From assembly GCA_016215645.1 (NCBI GenBank), contig JACRIX010000027.1, forward strand, positions 1 through 64,000: DNA of 64,000 bases. The letters run 5' to 3'. The stretch is from Rhodocyclales bacterium (GTDB taxonomy: Bacteria; Pseudomonadota; Gammaproteobacteria; Burkholderiales; Rhodocyclaceae). The notes below the pieces were generated by a model that searched no databases, was not told the DNA's origin, and was given only the letters and a program-made list of their open reading frames with translations. Below are positions 37,831 to 47,649 of the stretch, one piece after another. The first letter of the stretch is position 1. Every line of letters starts with the position of its first letter. A program made the position numbers and the translations under genes.

Positions 37831-38718
37831 ATGACGGAGATTTTCGGCGTACCGATACAGGCCCTGTTCGGCCAGCTCATGCTCGGGCTGGTCAACGGGT
37901 CCTTCTACGCCGTTCTGAGTCTCGGGCTTGCCGTGATCTTCGGCATGCTGAACATCATCAACTTCGCCCATGGCGCCCTGTACATGACGGGCGCCATGCT
38001 GGCCTGGGTCTTTCTTGAGTATCTGGGTGTCGGCTACTGGTGGTCGCTGGTACTGGCGCCGCTCTGCGTCGGCCTGATCGGCATCGCCATCGAGCGACTG
38101 ATGCTGCAGTGGCTGTACAAGCTCGACCACCTGTATGGCCTGTTGCTGACCTTCGGCCTGGCGCTGATGATCGAGGGCCTGTTCCGCGACCTCTACGGCG
38201 TCGCCGGCCAGCCCTATTCGATTCCCGAGGAGTTCGCCGGCGCCTTCAACCTCGGCTTCATGTTCCTGCCCAAATACCGCGCCTGGGTCGTCGTCGCCTC
38301 GCTGACGGTCTGCCTCGCCACCTGGTACATGATCGAGAAGACCCGGCTGGGCGCCTACCTGCGGGCCGCCACGGAGAACCCGAAACTGACCCAGGCCTTC
38401 GGCATCAACGTGCCGCTGATGGTGATGCTCACCTATGGCTTCGGCGTCGGCCTGGCCGGCTTCGCCGGCGTGCTGGCCGCCCCGGCCTCCCAGGTCGGCC
38501 CGCTGATGGGCTCCAACCTGATCATCATCGTCTTCGCCGTGGTGGTGATCGGCGGCATGGGCTCGATCCTCGGTTCGGTGGTCACTGGCCTGGGCCTGGG
38601 CATCATCGAGGGCATGACCAAGGTGTTCTGGCCCGAGGCCAGTTCCACGGTGGTGTTCATGATCATGGCGGTGGTGCTGATGATCCGTCCGGCCGGCCTG
38701 TTCGGGAGAGAGAAATGA
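37831..38718 (+). CDS. livH: ABC transporter permease LivH
   Basis: The 295-residue permease has about eight membrane helices. The N-terminal LMLGLVNGSFYAVLSLGLAVIF and the GVLAAPASQVGPLMGSNLII segment are typical of LivH. It pairs with LivM. The stop overlaps the livM start (ATGA, 38715-38718). Confidence 0.92.
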   Translation: MTEIFGVPIQALFGQLMLGLVNGSFYAVLSLGLAVIFGMLNIINFAHGALYMTGAMLAWVFLEYLGVGYWWSLVLAPLCVGLIGIAIERLMLQWLYKLDHLYGLLLTFGLALMIEGLFRDLYGVAGQPYSIPEEFAGAFNLGFMFLPKYRAWVVVASLTVCLATWYMIEKTRLGAYLRAATENPKLTQAFGINVPLMVMLTYGFGVGLAGFAGVLAAPASQVGPLMGSNLIIIVFAVVVIGGMGSILGSVVTGLGLGIIEGMTKVFWPEASSTVVFMIMAVVLMIRPAGLFGREK

Positions 38719-39653
38719 GCCGCCGCGTCAGCATTGCCTACCTGATCGGCCTCGGCCTGCTGCTCTTGGCGCCGATGTTCATCTACCCCATCCTGGTGAT
38801 GAAGGTGCTGTGCTTCGCGCTCTTCGCCTGCGCCTTCAACCTGCTGCTGGGCTACACGGGCCTCTTGTCCTTCGGTCATGCCGTGTTCCTCGGCAGCGCG
38901 GCCTATGTCACCGGCCATGCGCTGAAAGTCTGGGAACTGCCGACCCTGCTCGGCCTGCTCGCCGGCACCGGCGCGGCGACACTGCTGGGCTGGATCATCG
39001 GCAGCCTGGCCATCCGCCGCCAGGGCATCTACTTCGCCATGGTGACGCTGGCGCTGGCGCAGATGGTGTTCTTCTTCTTCCTCCAGGCGCCCTTTACCGG
39101 CGGCGAGGACGGCCTGCAGGGTGTGCCGCGCGGCAGCCTGTTCGGCCTCGACCTGGGCAAGGACATCAACCTTTACTACCTGGTACTGGCCATTTTCGCC
39201 GGGTCGTTCTGGCTGATCCAGCGCACCATCCACTCGCCCTTCGGCCAGATCCTCAAGGCCATCCGCGAAAACGAGCCGCGGGCGATCTCGCTGGGCTATG
39301 ACGTGGCGAAGTACAAGCTGCTGGCCTTCGTGCTTTCGGCCGGGCTGGCCGGGCTGGCCGGCGCGACCAAGACCCTGGTGTTCAAGTTCGCCACCCTGAC
39401 CGACGCCCACTGGCATACCTCTGGCGAGGTGGTGCTGATGACGCTGCTGGGCGGCATGGGCACGGTGTTCGGGCCGGTGGTGGGGGCGACGGTGATCGTG
39501 ACCCTGCAAAATGAACTGGCCGACAAGGTCGGCTCGCTGGTCACCGTAATCATGGGTGCGATTTTTGTGATCTGCGTGCTGGCGTTTCGGCGCGGCATCG
39601 TCGGCGAATCGCTGGCACTCTATGAACGCATGATCGGCCAGAAGGGGCGCTGA
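38715..39653 (+). CDS. livM: ABC transporter permease LivM
   Basis: The 312-residue permease has about nine helices and the LivM marks FNLLLGYTGLLSFGHAVFLG, IRENEPRAISLGYDV and LLGGMGTVFGPVVGA. It is the last gene of the liv operon, 45 bp before the convergent TonB-like gene. Confidence 0.92.
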   Translation: MSRRVSIAYLIGLGLLLLAPMFIYPILVMKVLCFALFACAFNLLLGYTGLLSFGHAVFLGSAAYVTGHALKVWELPTLLGLLAGTGAATLLGWIIGSLAIRRQGIYFAMVTLALAQMVFFFFLQAPFTGGEDGLQGVPRGSLFGLDLGKDINLYYLVLAIFAGSFWLIQRTIHSPFGQILKAIRENEPRAISLGYDVAKYKLLAFVLSAGLAGLAGATKTLVFKFATLTDAHWHTSGEVVLMTLLGGMGTVFGPVVGATVIVTLQNELADKVGSLVTVIMGAIFVICVLAFRRGIVGESLALYERMIGQKGR

Positions 39654-39698
39654 AAGTTCCCAAAGGGACGCAGCGCGCTGGCGCTGGCGGTACGGCGT

Positions 39699-40376
39699 TT
39701 ATTTCTGGTCGGCTGCGATCGGCAGCAGTTCTGGTTCGAAGCGAACCGTCACCTCAACGGAGCTCGCCGAGGGACGATCGCCGACCAGGGCGGGTGTGAG
39801 CCGGGTTGCGGCGAAGGCGGCAACCAGTCCATCGATCAGTTCCTTTGGCGCCGGGTCATTGCGCATCAACGTAACCCGCTCAACAATTCCCTTGGCATTC
39901 ACTTGGAGGCGCAACGAGGCGCTGCCGGGCAGGTTCACCGGGACGGCTTCAAGCACGCTCAGATCGGGATCGACCAGAAAGTGCGCTGCGCGGGTCGGTA
40001 CCTCCGGCCGATCGGGGCGGGGTGTCGCCGCCGGTTCGACGGCCTGGCCGGTGACGATACCGTCGCTCGCAGCCGGGGCTGCCGATGTCTGGGTGAGCCT
40101 GACCAAAAGCGGTGCCGGGGATGTGGGAATCGCCGGATGGGCCATGGGTCCTGCCAACGCAACGACAAGGGCCAGGTGCAGCGTGGCTGATAGCAGGGTG
40201 GCTGATGCCAGCCTTGCTTTCGGAACGTCGATCCTGTTATCGGCACCATCACCCGGCAGATCGCCTGGTTGGCTGACCATCGCCTCGGCCACATCCTGCC
40301 GCCGGCCAATCCGGATACGCCCGAGGCGGACTGGCGCGCCGACCGCAATGAATGAGGCAAGGGTGGCGGTGGGCAT
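39699..40376 (-). CDS. TonB-like protein (C-terminal TonB-type domain)
   Basis: The 225-residue product from ATG 40376 sits 2 bp after the pilY1 stop, so it is probably co-translated; ATG 40280 (residue 33) is an alternative. One membrane helix (about 56-77) is followed by a Pro-rich linker (about 78-130) and a C-terminal domain with LPGSASLRLQVNAKGIVERV and a final VEVTVRFEP strand. This is the TonB/TolA layout. No exbB/exbD is adjacent. Its place at the end of the pilus operon is unusual; a periplasm-spanning linker for pilus or PilY1 function is possible. Confidence 0.6.
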   Translation of the reverse strand: MPTATLASFIAVGAPVRLGRIRIGRRQDVAEAMVSQPGDLPGDGADNRIDVPKARLASATLLSATLHLALVVALAGPMAHPAIPTSPAPLLVRLTQTSAAPAASDGIVTGQAVEPAATPRPDRPEVPTRAAHFLVDPDLSVLEAVPVNLPGSASLRLQVNAKGIVERVTLMRNDPAPKELIDGLVAAFAATRLTPALVGDRPSASSVEVTVRFEPELLPIAADQK

Positions 40377-40378
40377 GG

Positions 40379-43300
40379 TCAGTCCGCGCCGTAGGACCAG
40401 TAGAGGCGGGTGCGGGTGCCTGTCAGCGTGACCACACTGCGCGCTCCGGCAATCGACGAGGCCGACGTGACCTCGGAGCTGCCGCTGCCGATGATGAACC
40501 GGTAGGGTGTGCCCCCGATCGAAACCACGCCGGCGGTTACCGTTGGCGGCAGGCCACCACCGGCAAACCTAGTGCCATAGTCGGCTGCGGTATAGGTGGC
40601 GGCACCGGTGCCATCCACGGAATCGTCGCGATTGAAAATCGGCATGCCGGTGAATGGATCGACTGCATAGCCGAGCGCCTCGCCAAGATTGGAGCAGACG
40701 CCGGCGCTTGGGTTGGGTGCCACCGGCGTATTGGTGGCAAAAAAGACCGTGCCGGCGACGACCCGCGCCGAGTTAACCGCCTTTTCCTCGTTGCGGGTAC
40801 CGTTGCCGTCCGGATCATTGCGTAACTGGATGTACCAGCCGCTGCCGCCACTTGCGATGCTGTACGGAGACAGGCTGCCGTCGTTGGCATTGATCAAGCT
40901 CAGCGCTGATTCGAGGATGGGCGATCCGCCTTCGGCAGTGCCCGACTGAATCGTATCGAGTACGCCGTAGAAGCGATTGCGGATCTTGTTGGTGCTGCTG
41001 GTCGCGTAATAGGTGTCGGAATACAGCGCGGGGCAGGTCAGGGTCTTGATCGTACCGTCGGTATTGAAATTGCCGAGCGGCTTTTCGCGATTGCCGCTGC
41101 CCACCAGCACCATGACCTTGACCGCGCCGCTTTGTGTGAAGGGCAGCACCTCGGGGGCGAACATGAACTTGCGAGAATCGTTGCCGCCGTTGTTTGCCGT
41201 GTCGCCGAGGCGGGCAATGTGGTAGCGGTACCAGTAGCTGCTGCTGGCGACGTCGGTAACCGTTTGCTTGGTGTCGACGCGGAAGATGTTGGCATTGGTA
41301 TCGGCGGCATAGATGCGGTCGACATAGCCATCCGAATTGAGGTCGAGCAGGGTTACGTCGGCAGGGAAGCTGCGGTAGCCGCTGGCGAAGGCACTGGGGT
41401 CGAGAAACTTGACCAGTTGCCCGGTTTCGGCTTCGACCACGAAGACGCCGCGGCCCATGGTCGGCGTCACCACAGTCCCTTCCGGCTTGTCTTCCTGGGT
41501 GGCATCGTAACCGGCGCCAAAGATCAGCACCACGGGACTGGCGATCACGGTCCCGTCGGCGCGCGTGAAATTGCCTTTCAGCTTGGTTACCTTGGGCTCG
41601 GACCATGTTTGGCCCAGTTCGGAGAAGCCGGTCGTGCTGTTGGTGATGCGCCACATGAACCTGGGCGCATCGGGGGCTGAAACGTCGATTGCATACATGG
41701 CGCGACCGCCGCGGCGCATGGTGGCGAACAGCCAGCTCTTCTCCGGCCGTCTATAACAGGTTCCTGCGGCCAGGCAGCCCGCGGTCGGCTCGGATGCGGA
41801 AGTGGTGGCGGGGTCCGACGTGTAATAGACGTAGGTGCTGCTCTGGTAGGCGGTCAAGGCGCCGTCCCAGAAGTAGTTGCGGGCTGTCGGCGTTGGTGAA
41901 ACCGAGCACGCCGAATTCGGGAAACGGACGGTCTCGCTATTGTTGTAGAGCCGGGAAAGCCTGGTGTAGCTTAGAAATTCGGACGGAATGAACGCCCATT
42001 TTTCTTCGCCGTCAATGCTGGATGTTCCACCATGTACCGCACGCAGGAGGCCATCATTCGAACCATAGAAGCCGACGATGCCAATGCTTCCGCCGTAGTT
42101 CACCACCACCGGACGCGAATGCAGCACATCGCCATGGATGCTGGCACGCACATCGGTGAGCGTGCCGCTGTAGTTCTCGTCCTCCCAAAGGTCCTTGCCG
42201 CGGGTCCAGTTGATCAGGTTGGCGGTGCTGGGGCCACTGGTGCCTGCCGACGTCAAGGTGGCGGAGATGGTGCCGGTGGGTGGCGTCGTTGGTCCGAGGC
42301 TGGGCCCGGTAAAGGTAAAACTTTGCGCATCGGGCTTGGTGGCCACGGTCCAGTTGGCGTTGTAGCTGGTATCCGTGGCGCCAGATATCTGCACCGTGGC
42401 ACTTGCGGCGATCGCCGGCATGGCGGCGCCGCTGGTTACCGTGACGGTCTGGCTTCCGGCAGTACGTGAAAGTGTGAGGCCGGTGTAGCTGGTACCTTGC
42501 TGGATGATGTTGAGGCTATAGGATGCACTGACGGCGGATTGAGCCGCTTTCGTGCCGACGGTCACCGTTGCGTTGCCGGCAGACGTTACCGTCCAGGTAC
42601 CGAGGTAGGCACTGTCGGCGGCACTGGAGACGGTTACGGTTGTTCCGGCCGACGCGTTGCGGCAGCCATTGGGCGCAGTGCCGTAGTTGCCCGAGGTACT
42701 TTTGTTAAAGGTGAAATAGCCGGTAGTCGAATTCCATGTGCCTGTGGCAGTTTCATTGGGGCCCGTGCCGCACTTTATCGTCGCAGTGCCCGATAGCGTG
42801 GCCGATGGGTTCGCGGAGGGCAAGGCAACAGAGTAGGTGAACTTGCCGCCAGCATCCGCGGTTCCGGTTTTGACGCCGTTCAACTGGCTCAGGCTGGCGC
42901 CGGTAATCTCCGCCGTTGCAGCTGCCAGTGGCGTGAACGTGGCTGGTGAAGCAACAGTGACGGTTACCGTGGTACCGAGTGTGGTCGAGCTCAGGGAGCC
43001 GGTGGTCGATGTCGTGGCACCGATGGTGGCTGCGGTGACGGTTTCCGCCTGTGCCGGTGTTTCGGTCAATGGGTATTGGAATTGGGTCGAGTTCAGGACG
43101 GTAAACGGTGCGGTGACCGTACCGTTGTAGGACGTCGGCGTTGCGCCGGCGATCGTGACGTTGCTGGCGCCATCGAACCCATGCGCCGAACTCGCCGTGG
43201 CGGTTACCGTATTGCCGCTGCGCGCCAGCGTCACCGAGACAGTGCCGCTCGGCGCCGCAAGCGCACTGGTCACCTCTGTGTTGCTGGTGGTGAAACTGTT

Positions 43301-45271
43301 GTTGCTAAGCGTTTTTTCCGAGGCGGTGCCGCTCGACAGCAGGCAGTTGCCGAGGCAGGTGTACACCTTGCGTCCATCCGGGTGAGGTGAAGTAGCGGTC
43401 CCGCCCCAGACATTGCGCAGACGCTGCGCGGCACCGCCGCGCTCGACGCTTGGCCCGTCGGGGAGGTCGCTGGTGCTTCCGCTGTCGGAAGGCTGGAAGG
43501 TCCAGAAGCTGGAATCCGATGTCCAGAAGGCCTTTGCCGACATGTCGACAAAGCCGGTATTGCCTTCCTCGTCGATCGCCCGGTAGCCGTTGCGATCGCC
43601 CATGAAGAGATTGAGCGGAATCTTCCCCGAGGCATCGGTGCCGCAGCTGGGGGCCGGGACGTCGTCCCCGATGCGCTCGTCGGAGGCCGAGAACGTACCG
43701 GAAACCGACGGCGTCGCATACAGCGTGCCCGTGAAGGTGGACGTGCCAGTCCCTGTGCCGGTGCCGGTGATGGAGCCGGTTACCGCGCCGCTGCCGAGGT
43801 CGGTGCCGGGGCTGGCTGTGGTTCCGGGAGCCACACTGCTGATGGTGGCCGCCAGCGTCCCCGTCGCCGTTCCACTGATGGTGCCAGCGACGGTGCCGGT
43901 AACTGCCGTTGCCGTGCCGCTGACATTGGTCACGGTGCCGGAAAAGGTACCGCTGACGGTGCCGGTTGCGGTGCCGGTGAGCGTGGCCGGGATCATGCCG
44001 TTCACCAAGGCCCGGGTACCGTCGATCAGTACCTTGTCGTTGCGGTCGGCGTCGCAGTAGCGCCCAAACTTGTATTCCTTGAGGTTGCCGAACCAGCGCG
44101 GGCGGGAGCCGCCATCGGGGCGGAAAACGCCGATATAGACCTGGTTCTCGTAGGTGCCCTGCGTATTGACCGAGATCGGCAGCGTTGCCGAGGCGAACAC
44201 GCTGTTGATGGCCTGGATCTCGGCAAAAATCAGCGCCAGTGCATTTTTGATTTCGGCCTTGCTGGTGGATTTGAAGTATTTGCCGCCGCCGACCTTGGCC
44301 ATGCTTTTCAGCAGTGTTGCCTGGTCAGCTTCGCAGGCGTCCTTGCATACGTCGATGGTGTAGGTGGCGATCTTGTTGACCAGCTTGGCTTTCGGGGTCG
44401 TGGTGCTCCGCGGATCGTCAACCGTCGATTTGACGCCGTAGGTATACATAAAGCGTGACCACTCATCCGCGAGCCGCGCACTGCCGCCGGACACTGCTGT
44501 CGTGATTCCGGTCAGCGTTGATGCGTCTGTGATGCCCGCCAGGCCGGCCGCATCAGTGAGGTCGGTGGTCGCGCCGGCCTGGTTGGGGTAGCCGTTGCCG
44601 ATAAAAATCACGAAGTTTTTGGCGCAGCCGCCGGCAGCGGCGGCGGGTTTGCTGTAAGTGGTCGCCGTGTTGCTGGAGAGCGAGTAACCGCCAAGGGAGT
44701 TCGGATAGGCGGTCTGCTTTGTCGGGCTGAGGTTGTTGCCGTCATAGTCCCGCAGGTCGGTCTGGCTGCCGCTGGGAAGGTCGGTGGCACCGAAGCGTGA
44801 AAAACCGTTGAAGTAACGATAGGCGGCGTTCATCATGCTGTCATAAACGATGGACGCGGTGTTGACCTTGTCGTCGTTGTCGCCGTCGTTGCCGAAATTG
44901 GTCTTCATCGTGTTCAGCATGCTTTGCAGTGCCGACTTGTTCGTGGTGCCCATGGTCCGTACCGCAAACCGCACATAGCCGCCGTTCGATCCTGCCGCCA
45001 GCATCAGGCCGACGTTCACCGAGTCGCCAAGCGTGCCGATGACTTCCGACAATGCTTCAAGTTCCGACTCCCCCTGTTTGCCGGATGCCCAATGCTGGGA
45101 TGCGGCAGCCCAGTTGGTGGAGTTGTCGAGCACCAGGAGGACATTGGTTTCGGCACCGGTGGAAGACTCGCCGCCGGTGTAGAGGTCAATGTCATCGGCG
45201 CGGGATTGCGGCGCCAGCGCCAGGCTGGCGACCAGCGTGGCGGCGACGAACTTGCGGATTCGTGTGCTCAT
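40379..45271 (-). CDS. pilY1: PilY1-type pilus tip adhesin/assembly protein
   Basis: The 1630-residue secreted protein starts at ATG 45271 with a signal peptide (ending about residue 27, SRA). A von Willebrand A-like region follows (about 45-300, NVLLVLDNSTNW). A Gly-Thr/Ser-rich repeat tract lies at about 420-525, and a block of Ig-like beta modules at about 660-1025. The conserved PilY1 C-terminal beta-propeller (about 1030-1630) carries the calcium loop DLNSDGYVD near 1308. PilY1 sits at the tip of type IV pili and controls retraction, adhesion and surface sensing. It is longer than P. aeruginosa PilY1 (about 1160); the Gly-Thr tract and Ig-like block account for the excess. Confidence 0.92.
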   Translation of the reverse strand: MSTRIRKFVAATLVASLALAPQSRADDIDLYTGGESSTGAETNVLLVLDNSTNWAAASQHWASGKQGESELEALSEVIGTLGDSVNVGLMLAAGSNGGYVRFAVRTMGTTNKSALQSMLNTMKTNFGNDGDNDDKVNTASIVYDSMMNAAYRYFNGFSRFGATDLPSGSQTDLRDYDGNNLSPTKQTAYPNSLGGYSLSSNTATTYSKPAAAAGGCAKNFVIFIGNGYPNQAGATTDLTDAAGLAGITDASTLTGITTAVSGGSARLADEWSRFMYTYGVKSTVDDPRSTTTPKAKLVNKIATYTIDVCKDACEADQATLLKSMAKVGGGKYFKSTSKAEIKNALALIFAEIQAINSVFASATLPISVNTQGTYENQVYIGVFRPDGGSRPRWFGNLKEYKFGRYCDADRNDKVLIDGTRALVNGMIPATLTGTATGTVSGTFSGTVTNVSGTATAVTGTVAGTISGTATGTLAATISSVAPGTTASPGTDLGSGAVTGSITGTGTGTGTSTFTGTLYATPSVSGTFSASDERIGDDVPAPSCGTDASGKIPLNLFMGDRNGYRAIDEEGNTGFVDMSAKAFWTSDSSFWTFQPSDSGSTSDLPDGPSVERGGAAQRLRNVWGGTATSPHPDGRKVYTCLGNCLLSSGTASEKTLSNNSFTTSNTEVTSALAAPSGTVSVTLARSGNTVTATASSAHGFDGASNVTIAGATPTSYNGTVTAPFTVLNSTQFQYPLTETPAQAETVTAATIGATTSTTGSLSSTTLGTTVTVTVASPATFTPLAAATAEITGASLSQLNGVKTGTADAGGKFTYSVALPSANPSATLSGTATIKCGTGPNETATGTWNSTTGYFTFNKSTSGNYGTAPNGCRNASAGTTVTVSSAADSAYLGTWTVTSAGNATVTVGTKAAQSAVSASYSLNIIQQGTSYTGLTLSRTAGSQTVTVTSGAAMPAIAASATVQISGATDTSYNANWTVATKPDAQSFTFTGPSLGPTTPPTGTISATLTSAGTSGPSTANLINWTRGKDLWEDENYSGTLTDVRASIHGDVLHSRPVVVNYGGSIGIVGFYGSNDGLLRAVHGGTSSIDGEEKWAFIPSEFLSYTRLSRLYNNSETVRFPNSACSVSPTPTARNYFWDGALTAYQSSTYVYYTSDPATTSASEPTAGCLAAGTCYRRPEKSWLFATMRRGGRAMYAIDVSAPDAPRFMWRITNSTTGFSELGQTWSEPKVTKLKGNFTRADGTVIASPVVLIFGAGYDATQEDKPEGTVVTPTMGRGVFVVEAETGQLVKFLDPSAFASGYRSFPADVTLLDLNSDGYVDRIYAADTNANIFRVDTKQTVTDVASSSYWYRYHIARLGDTANNGGNDSRKFMFAPEVLPFTQSGAVKVMVLVGSGNREKPLGNFNTDGTIKTLTCPALYSDTYYATSSTNKIRNRFYGVLDTIQSGTAEGGSPILESALSLINANDGSLSPYSIASGGSGWYIQLRNDPDGNGTRNEEKAVNSARVVAGTVFFATNTPVAPNPSAGVCSNLGEALGYAVDPFTGMPIFNRDDSVDGTGAATYTAADYGTRFAGGGLPPTVTAGVVSIGGTPYRFIIGSGSSEVTSASSIAGARSVVTLTGTRTRLYWSYGAD
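43690..44000 (-). repeat. Degenerate Gly-Thr/Ser-Gly-Thr repeat tract inside pilY1
   Basis: About 100 codons read as variants of GT-x-SGT or GTATGT units, such as GTVSGTFSGTVTNVSGT. At DNA level they are degenerate copies of ggtgccggt-like units. It looks like slippage-prone linker DNA between the vWA-like region and the rest of PilY1. Confidence 0.7.
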
Positions 45272-45296
45272 GGGGTACTCCCGGGAAAGCGCGCCA

Positions 45297-45827
45297 TCAG
45301 GTTCCGGTGCAGCGGTACTGGGCGTCGTTCGAATAGGCGGTGACAGCGCCGTTGTCCATGCGGATGCCGGTACCCTGGGTAATCGATACGTTGGCGCCAA
45401 ACCAACCCGAACTCGACGTGGCCTGCAATTGCCAGATGGTGTCGGCACAGGCGGAATAGGGGTTGGACAGGGTGTCGAGACACTTCAGATCATCGGCCTT
45501 GGTGATGTCGAGTGCGGTGTTCTGCACCGGTACCGTACGTACCAGGCAGGGGCGGGCAACCACCACCGAATAGTTCTTGCCGCCTTCGCTGACGGTCAGC
45601 GTGGTGGCGGTACCGGCGATGTTGTCCGTGAAGTTGCTCGACAGCAGCAGTTCGATGGTGCGCTGGGCGGTTGACATTGCCTCTGTCCGCGACTGCGAAT
45701 TGGCCACGCTGCGCAGGTTGACCGTGGATAGCCGGATTGCCGAGACCGCGATCAGGGTCAATACCATGAGCATGATCAGGCTCAGGATCAGGACAATGCC
45801 GCGCTGGCGGGAGGCGGGCATGCTCAT
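45297..45827 (-). CDS. pilX: PilX-type minor pilin assembly protein
   Basis: The 176-residue protein has the PilX N-terminus RQRGIVLILSLIMLMVLTLI, a hydrophobic helix without the pilin Glu5, as expected for the GspK-like tip initiator. The position between pilW and pilY1 supports the call. Its start overlaps the pilW stop by 4 bp. Confidence 0.85.
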   Translation of the reverse strand: MSMPASRQRGIVLILSLIMLMVLTLIAVSAIRLSTVNLRSVANSQSRTEAMSTAQRTIELLLSSNFTDNIAGTATTLTVSEGGKNYSVVVARPCLVRTVPVQNTALDITKADDLKCLDTLSNPYSACADTIWQLQATSSSGWFGANVSITQGTGIRMDNGAVTAYSNDAQYRCTGT

Positions 45828-47020
45828 GGCGCTTCCCGGCGGCTGGCGAGATTCACCAGCTTGATGGTGGAGGACATCAAGCGACGATGGTAGGAATCTC
45901 CGGCGGCGGCGACGGACGTGGTGCCAAGGATGAAGGACTTGGTGTCCGTGTATCCCGTGGTTTTCTTTGCGTCACGGGTAATCAGGAACAGCTTGATTGC
46001 CATGACGTCTTCCCAGCGATTCTCCGTGCTGCCGTCCAGGCGCATCCCCGTGACCGGGGTGCCGGTGGCTCCGGTCTGGCGCGGATCCTCGTTGGACACC
46101 ACCCAGGCATTGATCGAGCCGTTGTCGTCCGTGTCGATGCCGTACTCAAGATGCATGTTCTCGACGCCGGGTGCAATGGTGCGCAGGTTCATGGCCATGC
46201 TGGTGCCGCCGCTGGCCGGAATGCCGAGCTCGACCATCTTCAGCGTGGGTACGCCGTCACCGGTGGTCGATGCGTCGTTGTCGAGGTTGTTGCTGCAGTC
46301 GTCGCATTTCGAAATGTAGTAGATGCGCGTCAGCAATTTGCGCACCGGAGCGTTGGCGCCCGGGGTGGTCGGCGTGCATCCCAGCGAGTGAAGGTTGAAG
46401 TCTGCGCTGCTGGTGGTGGCCTTGGCGATGAAAGGGGGCGGTTGCGCGGGAAGTGTGTCAACAGCGCCATCCGGGCAGGTCGATACCTGCAGGTAGGGAT
46501 CACCGGCGACGTAGCTGGTGCCGCCGGCCGTGACCGTGACGGTGCTGGAGCGCCGGATGATGAAGACGTCGGTGCTGGTCTTGTAGTTGTCCAGGCATGC
46601 GGTCAGGGCGGCAGGCAGGGCACCGGTACCATGCGCCTCGTAGCCAAAAATGGCCATGGGCACCTGGACGGGATTCGTCGAGGAGTCCCATCCGGGTTGG
46701 TTGCCCGTGGCGATGGAACAGGGGTCGGCATATTTCCAGTCGGTGGGGGTTGCGCCGTTGACCAGAGTGGCCCCCGAAAGCGAAGGCGCCAGGGTGCCGT
46801 AGTAACCGGCTAGACGGATATCCTCTGCCAGCGTGTCGAGGGAATAACGCGCCGTTTCGATTTTCTGGCCTTCGAGGTCGATCTTTTCCCGGGCCGAGAT
46901 TGACTGGGTGAACACCGACGCAAGGGCGGCGAGCAGGACCATGGCGATGGCCATGGAAATCATCAGCTCCATCAGACTGAAGCCTTGGGAGACGGTGGGT
47001 GAGGGCGGTGGATGTTTCAT
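45824..47020 (-). CDS. pilW: PilW-type minor pilin
   Basis: The 398-residue protein starts at ATG 47020. The prepilin peptidase site QG/FSLMELMISMAIAM has Glu5. A long C-terminal globular domain contains paired Cys (CDDC near residue 245). PilW belongs to the GspJ-like minor pilins that prime pilus assembly. In-frame sequence upstream of 47020 is shadow from pilV. Confidence 0.9.
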   Translation of the reverse strand: MKHPPPSPTVSQGFSLMELMISMAIAMVLLAALASVFTQSISAREKIDLEGQKIETARYSLDTLAEDIRLAGYYGTLAPSLSGATLVNGATPTDWKYADPCSIATGNQPGWDSSTNPVQVPMAIFGYEAHGTGALPAALTACLDNYKTSTDVFIIRRSSTVTVTAGGTSYVAGDPYLQVSTCPDGAVDTLPAQPPPFIAKATTSSADFNLHSLGCTPTTPGANAPVRKLLTRIYYISKCDDCSNNLDNDASTTGDGVPTLKMVELGIPASGGTSMAMNLRTIAPGVENMHLEYGIDTDDNGSINAWVVSNEDPRQTGATGTPVTGMRLDGSTENRWEDVMAIKLFLITRDAKKTTGYTDTKSFILGTTSVAAAGDSYHRRLMSSTIKLVNLASRREAP

Positions 47021-47025
47021 GTCGA

Positions 47026-47649
47026 TCAGGTTCCGTCGAGGTCGGCGACGCGGATGACGCGGCTGACGCCGCTGCGACGGGAAGCGATGGCGGTCGATCC
47101 GCAGCTGTTGTCGCTGGGAACGACACCGATGTCGCGCCCCTGCCAAACGATGTCGATCTGGAATATGCCAGTGGTACCGGTGTTGAAGACGCAGGCGCGC
47201 ACGCCGCTCAGGCCGCCGACCTTGGTCGTGCCGAGGGCCTCGCCCGTGCCTTTCAGGGCCAGGTCCCATTCGCAGAGGTCGCGCGCCGCGACCGAGGCCT
47301 TGTTGGCGCAACAGGTGGCCTGCAGCGCCTGGGTGTTGTTGGCGACCGTGATGCAATCGTTGGCGTAATCGGTGCCAAAGACGACTTTGACGCTACCCGA
47401 CGACTGCTGGTTGTATCCGGTCGCCGCCGTGGTACTGGTCTTCACCTCGGCGAGATTGGAGTTCATGCGGTCAGCCATCTCATTGGCGTACATCATGGCC
47501 TGGGCGCGGGAGAAGGAATCGGCCTCGGCATTCAGCGCGCGTGCCTGCAGGCCGGCAAGGCCAAGCAGGCCGATCGCCAGGATCGCCATCGTGAGAATGA
47601 CTTCCAGGAGGGAAAATCCCGTTTGCCCCGGTCGAGGATTCATGTGCAT
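47026..47649 (-). CDS. pilV: PilV-type minor pilin
   Basis: The 207-residue protein has a prepilin site TG/FSLLEVILTMAILAIG with Glu5. The adjacent helix and the QARALNAEADSFSRAQAMMYANEMADRMN stretch, in part typical of PilV, support the call. It starts 10 bp inside the end of the fimT-like gene and precedes pilW by 5 bp. Confidence 0.9.
   Translation of the reverse strand: MHMNPRPGQTGFSLLEVILTMAILAIGLLGLAGLQARALNAEADSFSRAQAMMYANEMADRMNSNLAEVKTSTTAATGYNQQSSGSVKVVFGTDYANDCITVANNTQALQATCCANKASVAARDLCEWDLALKGTGEALGTTKVGGLSGVRACVFNTGTTGIFQIDIVWQGRDIGVVPSDNSCGSTAIASRRSGVSRVIRVADLDGT

Noticed and set aside
39654-39698. Terminator between livM and the TonB-like gene
   Set aside because: GC-rich partial repeats (gcgctggcg) are present but no stem with a T-run could be drawn.
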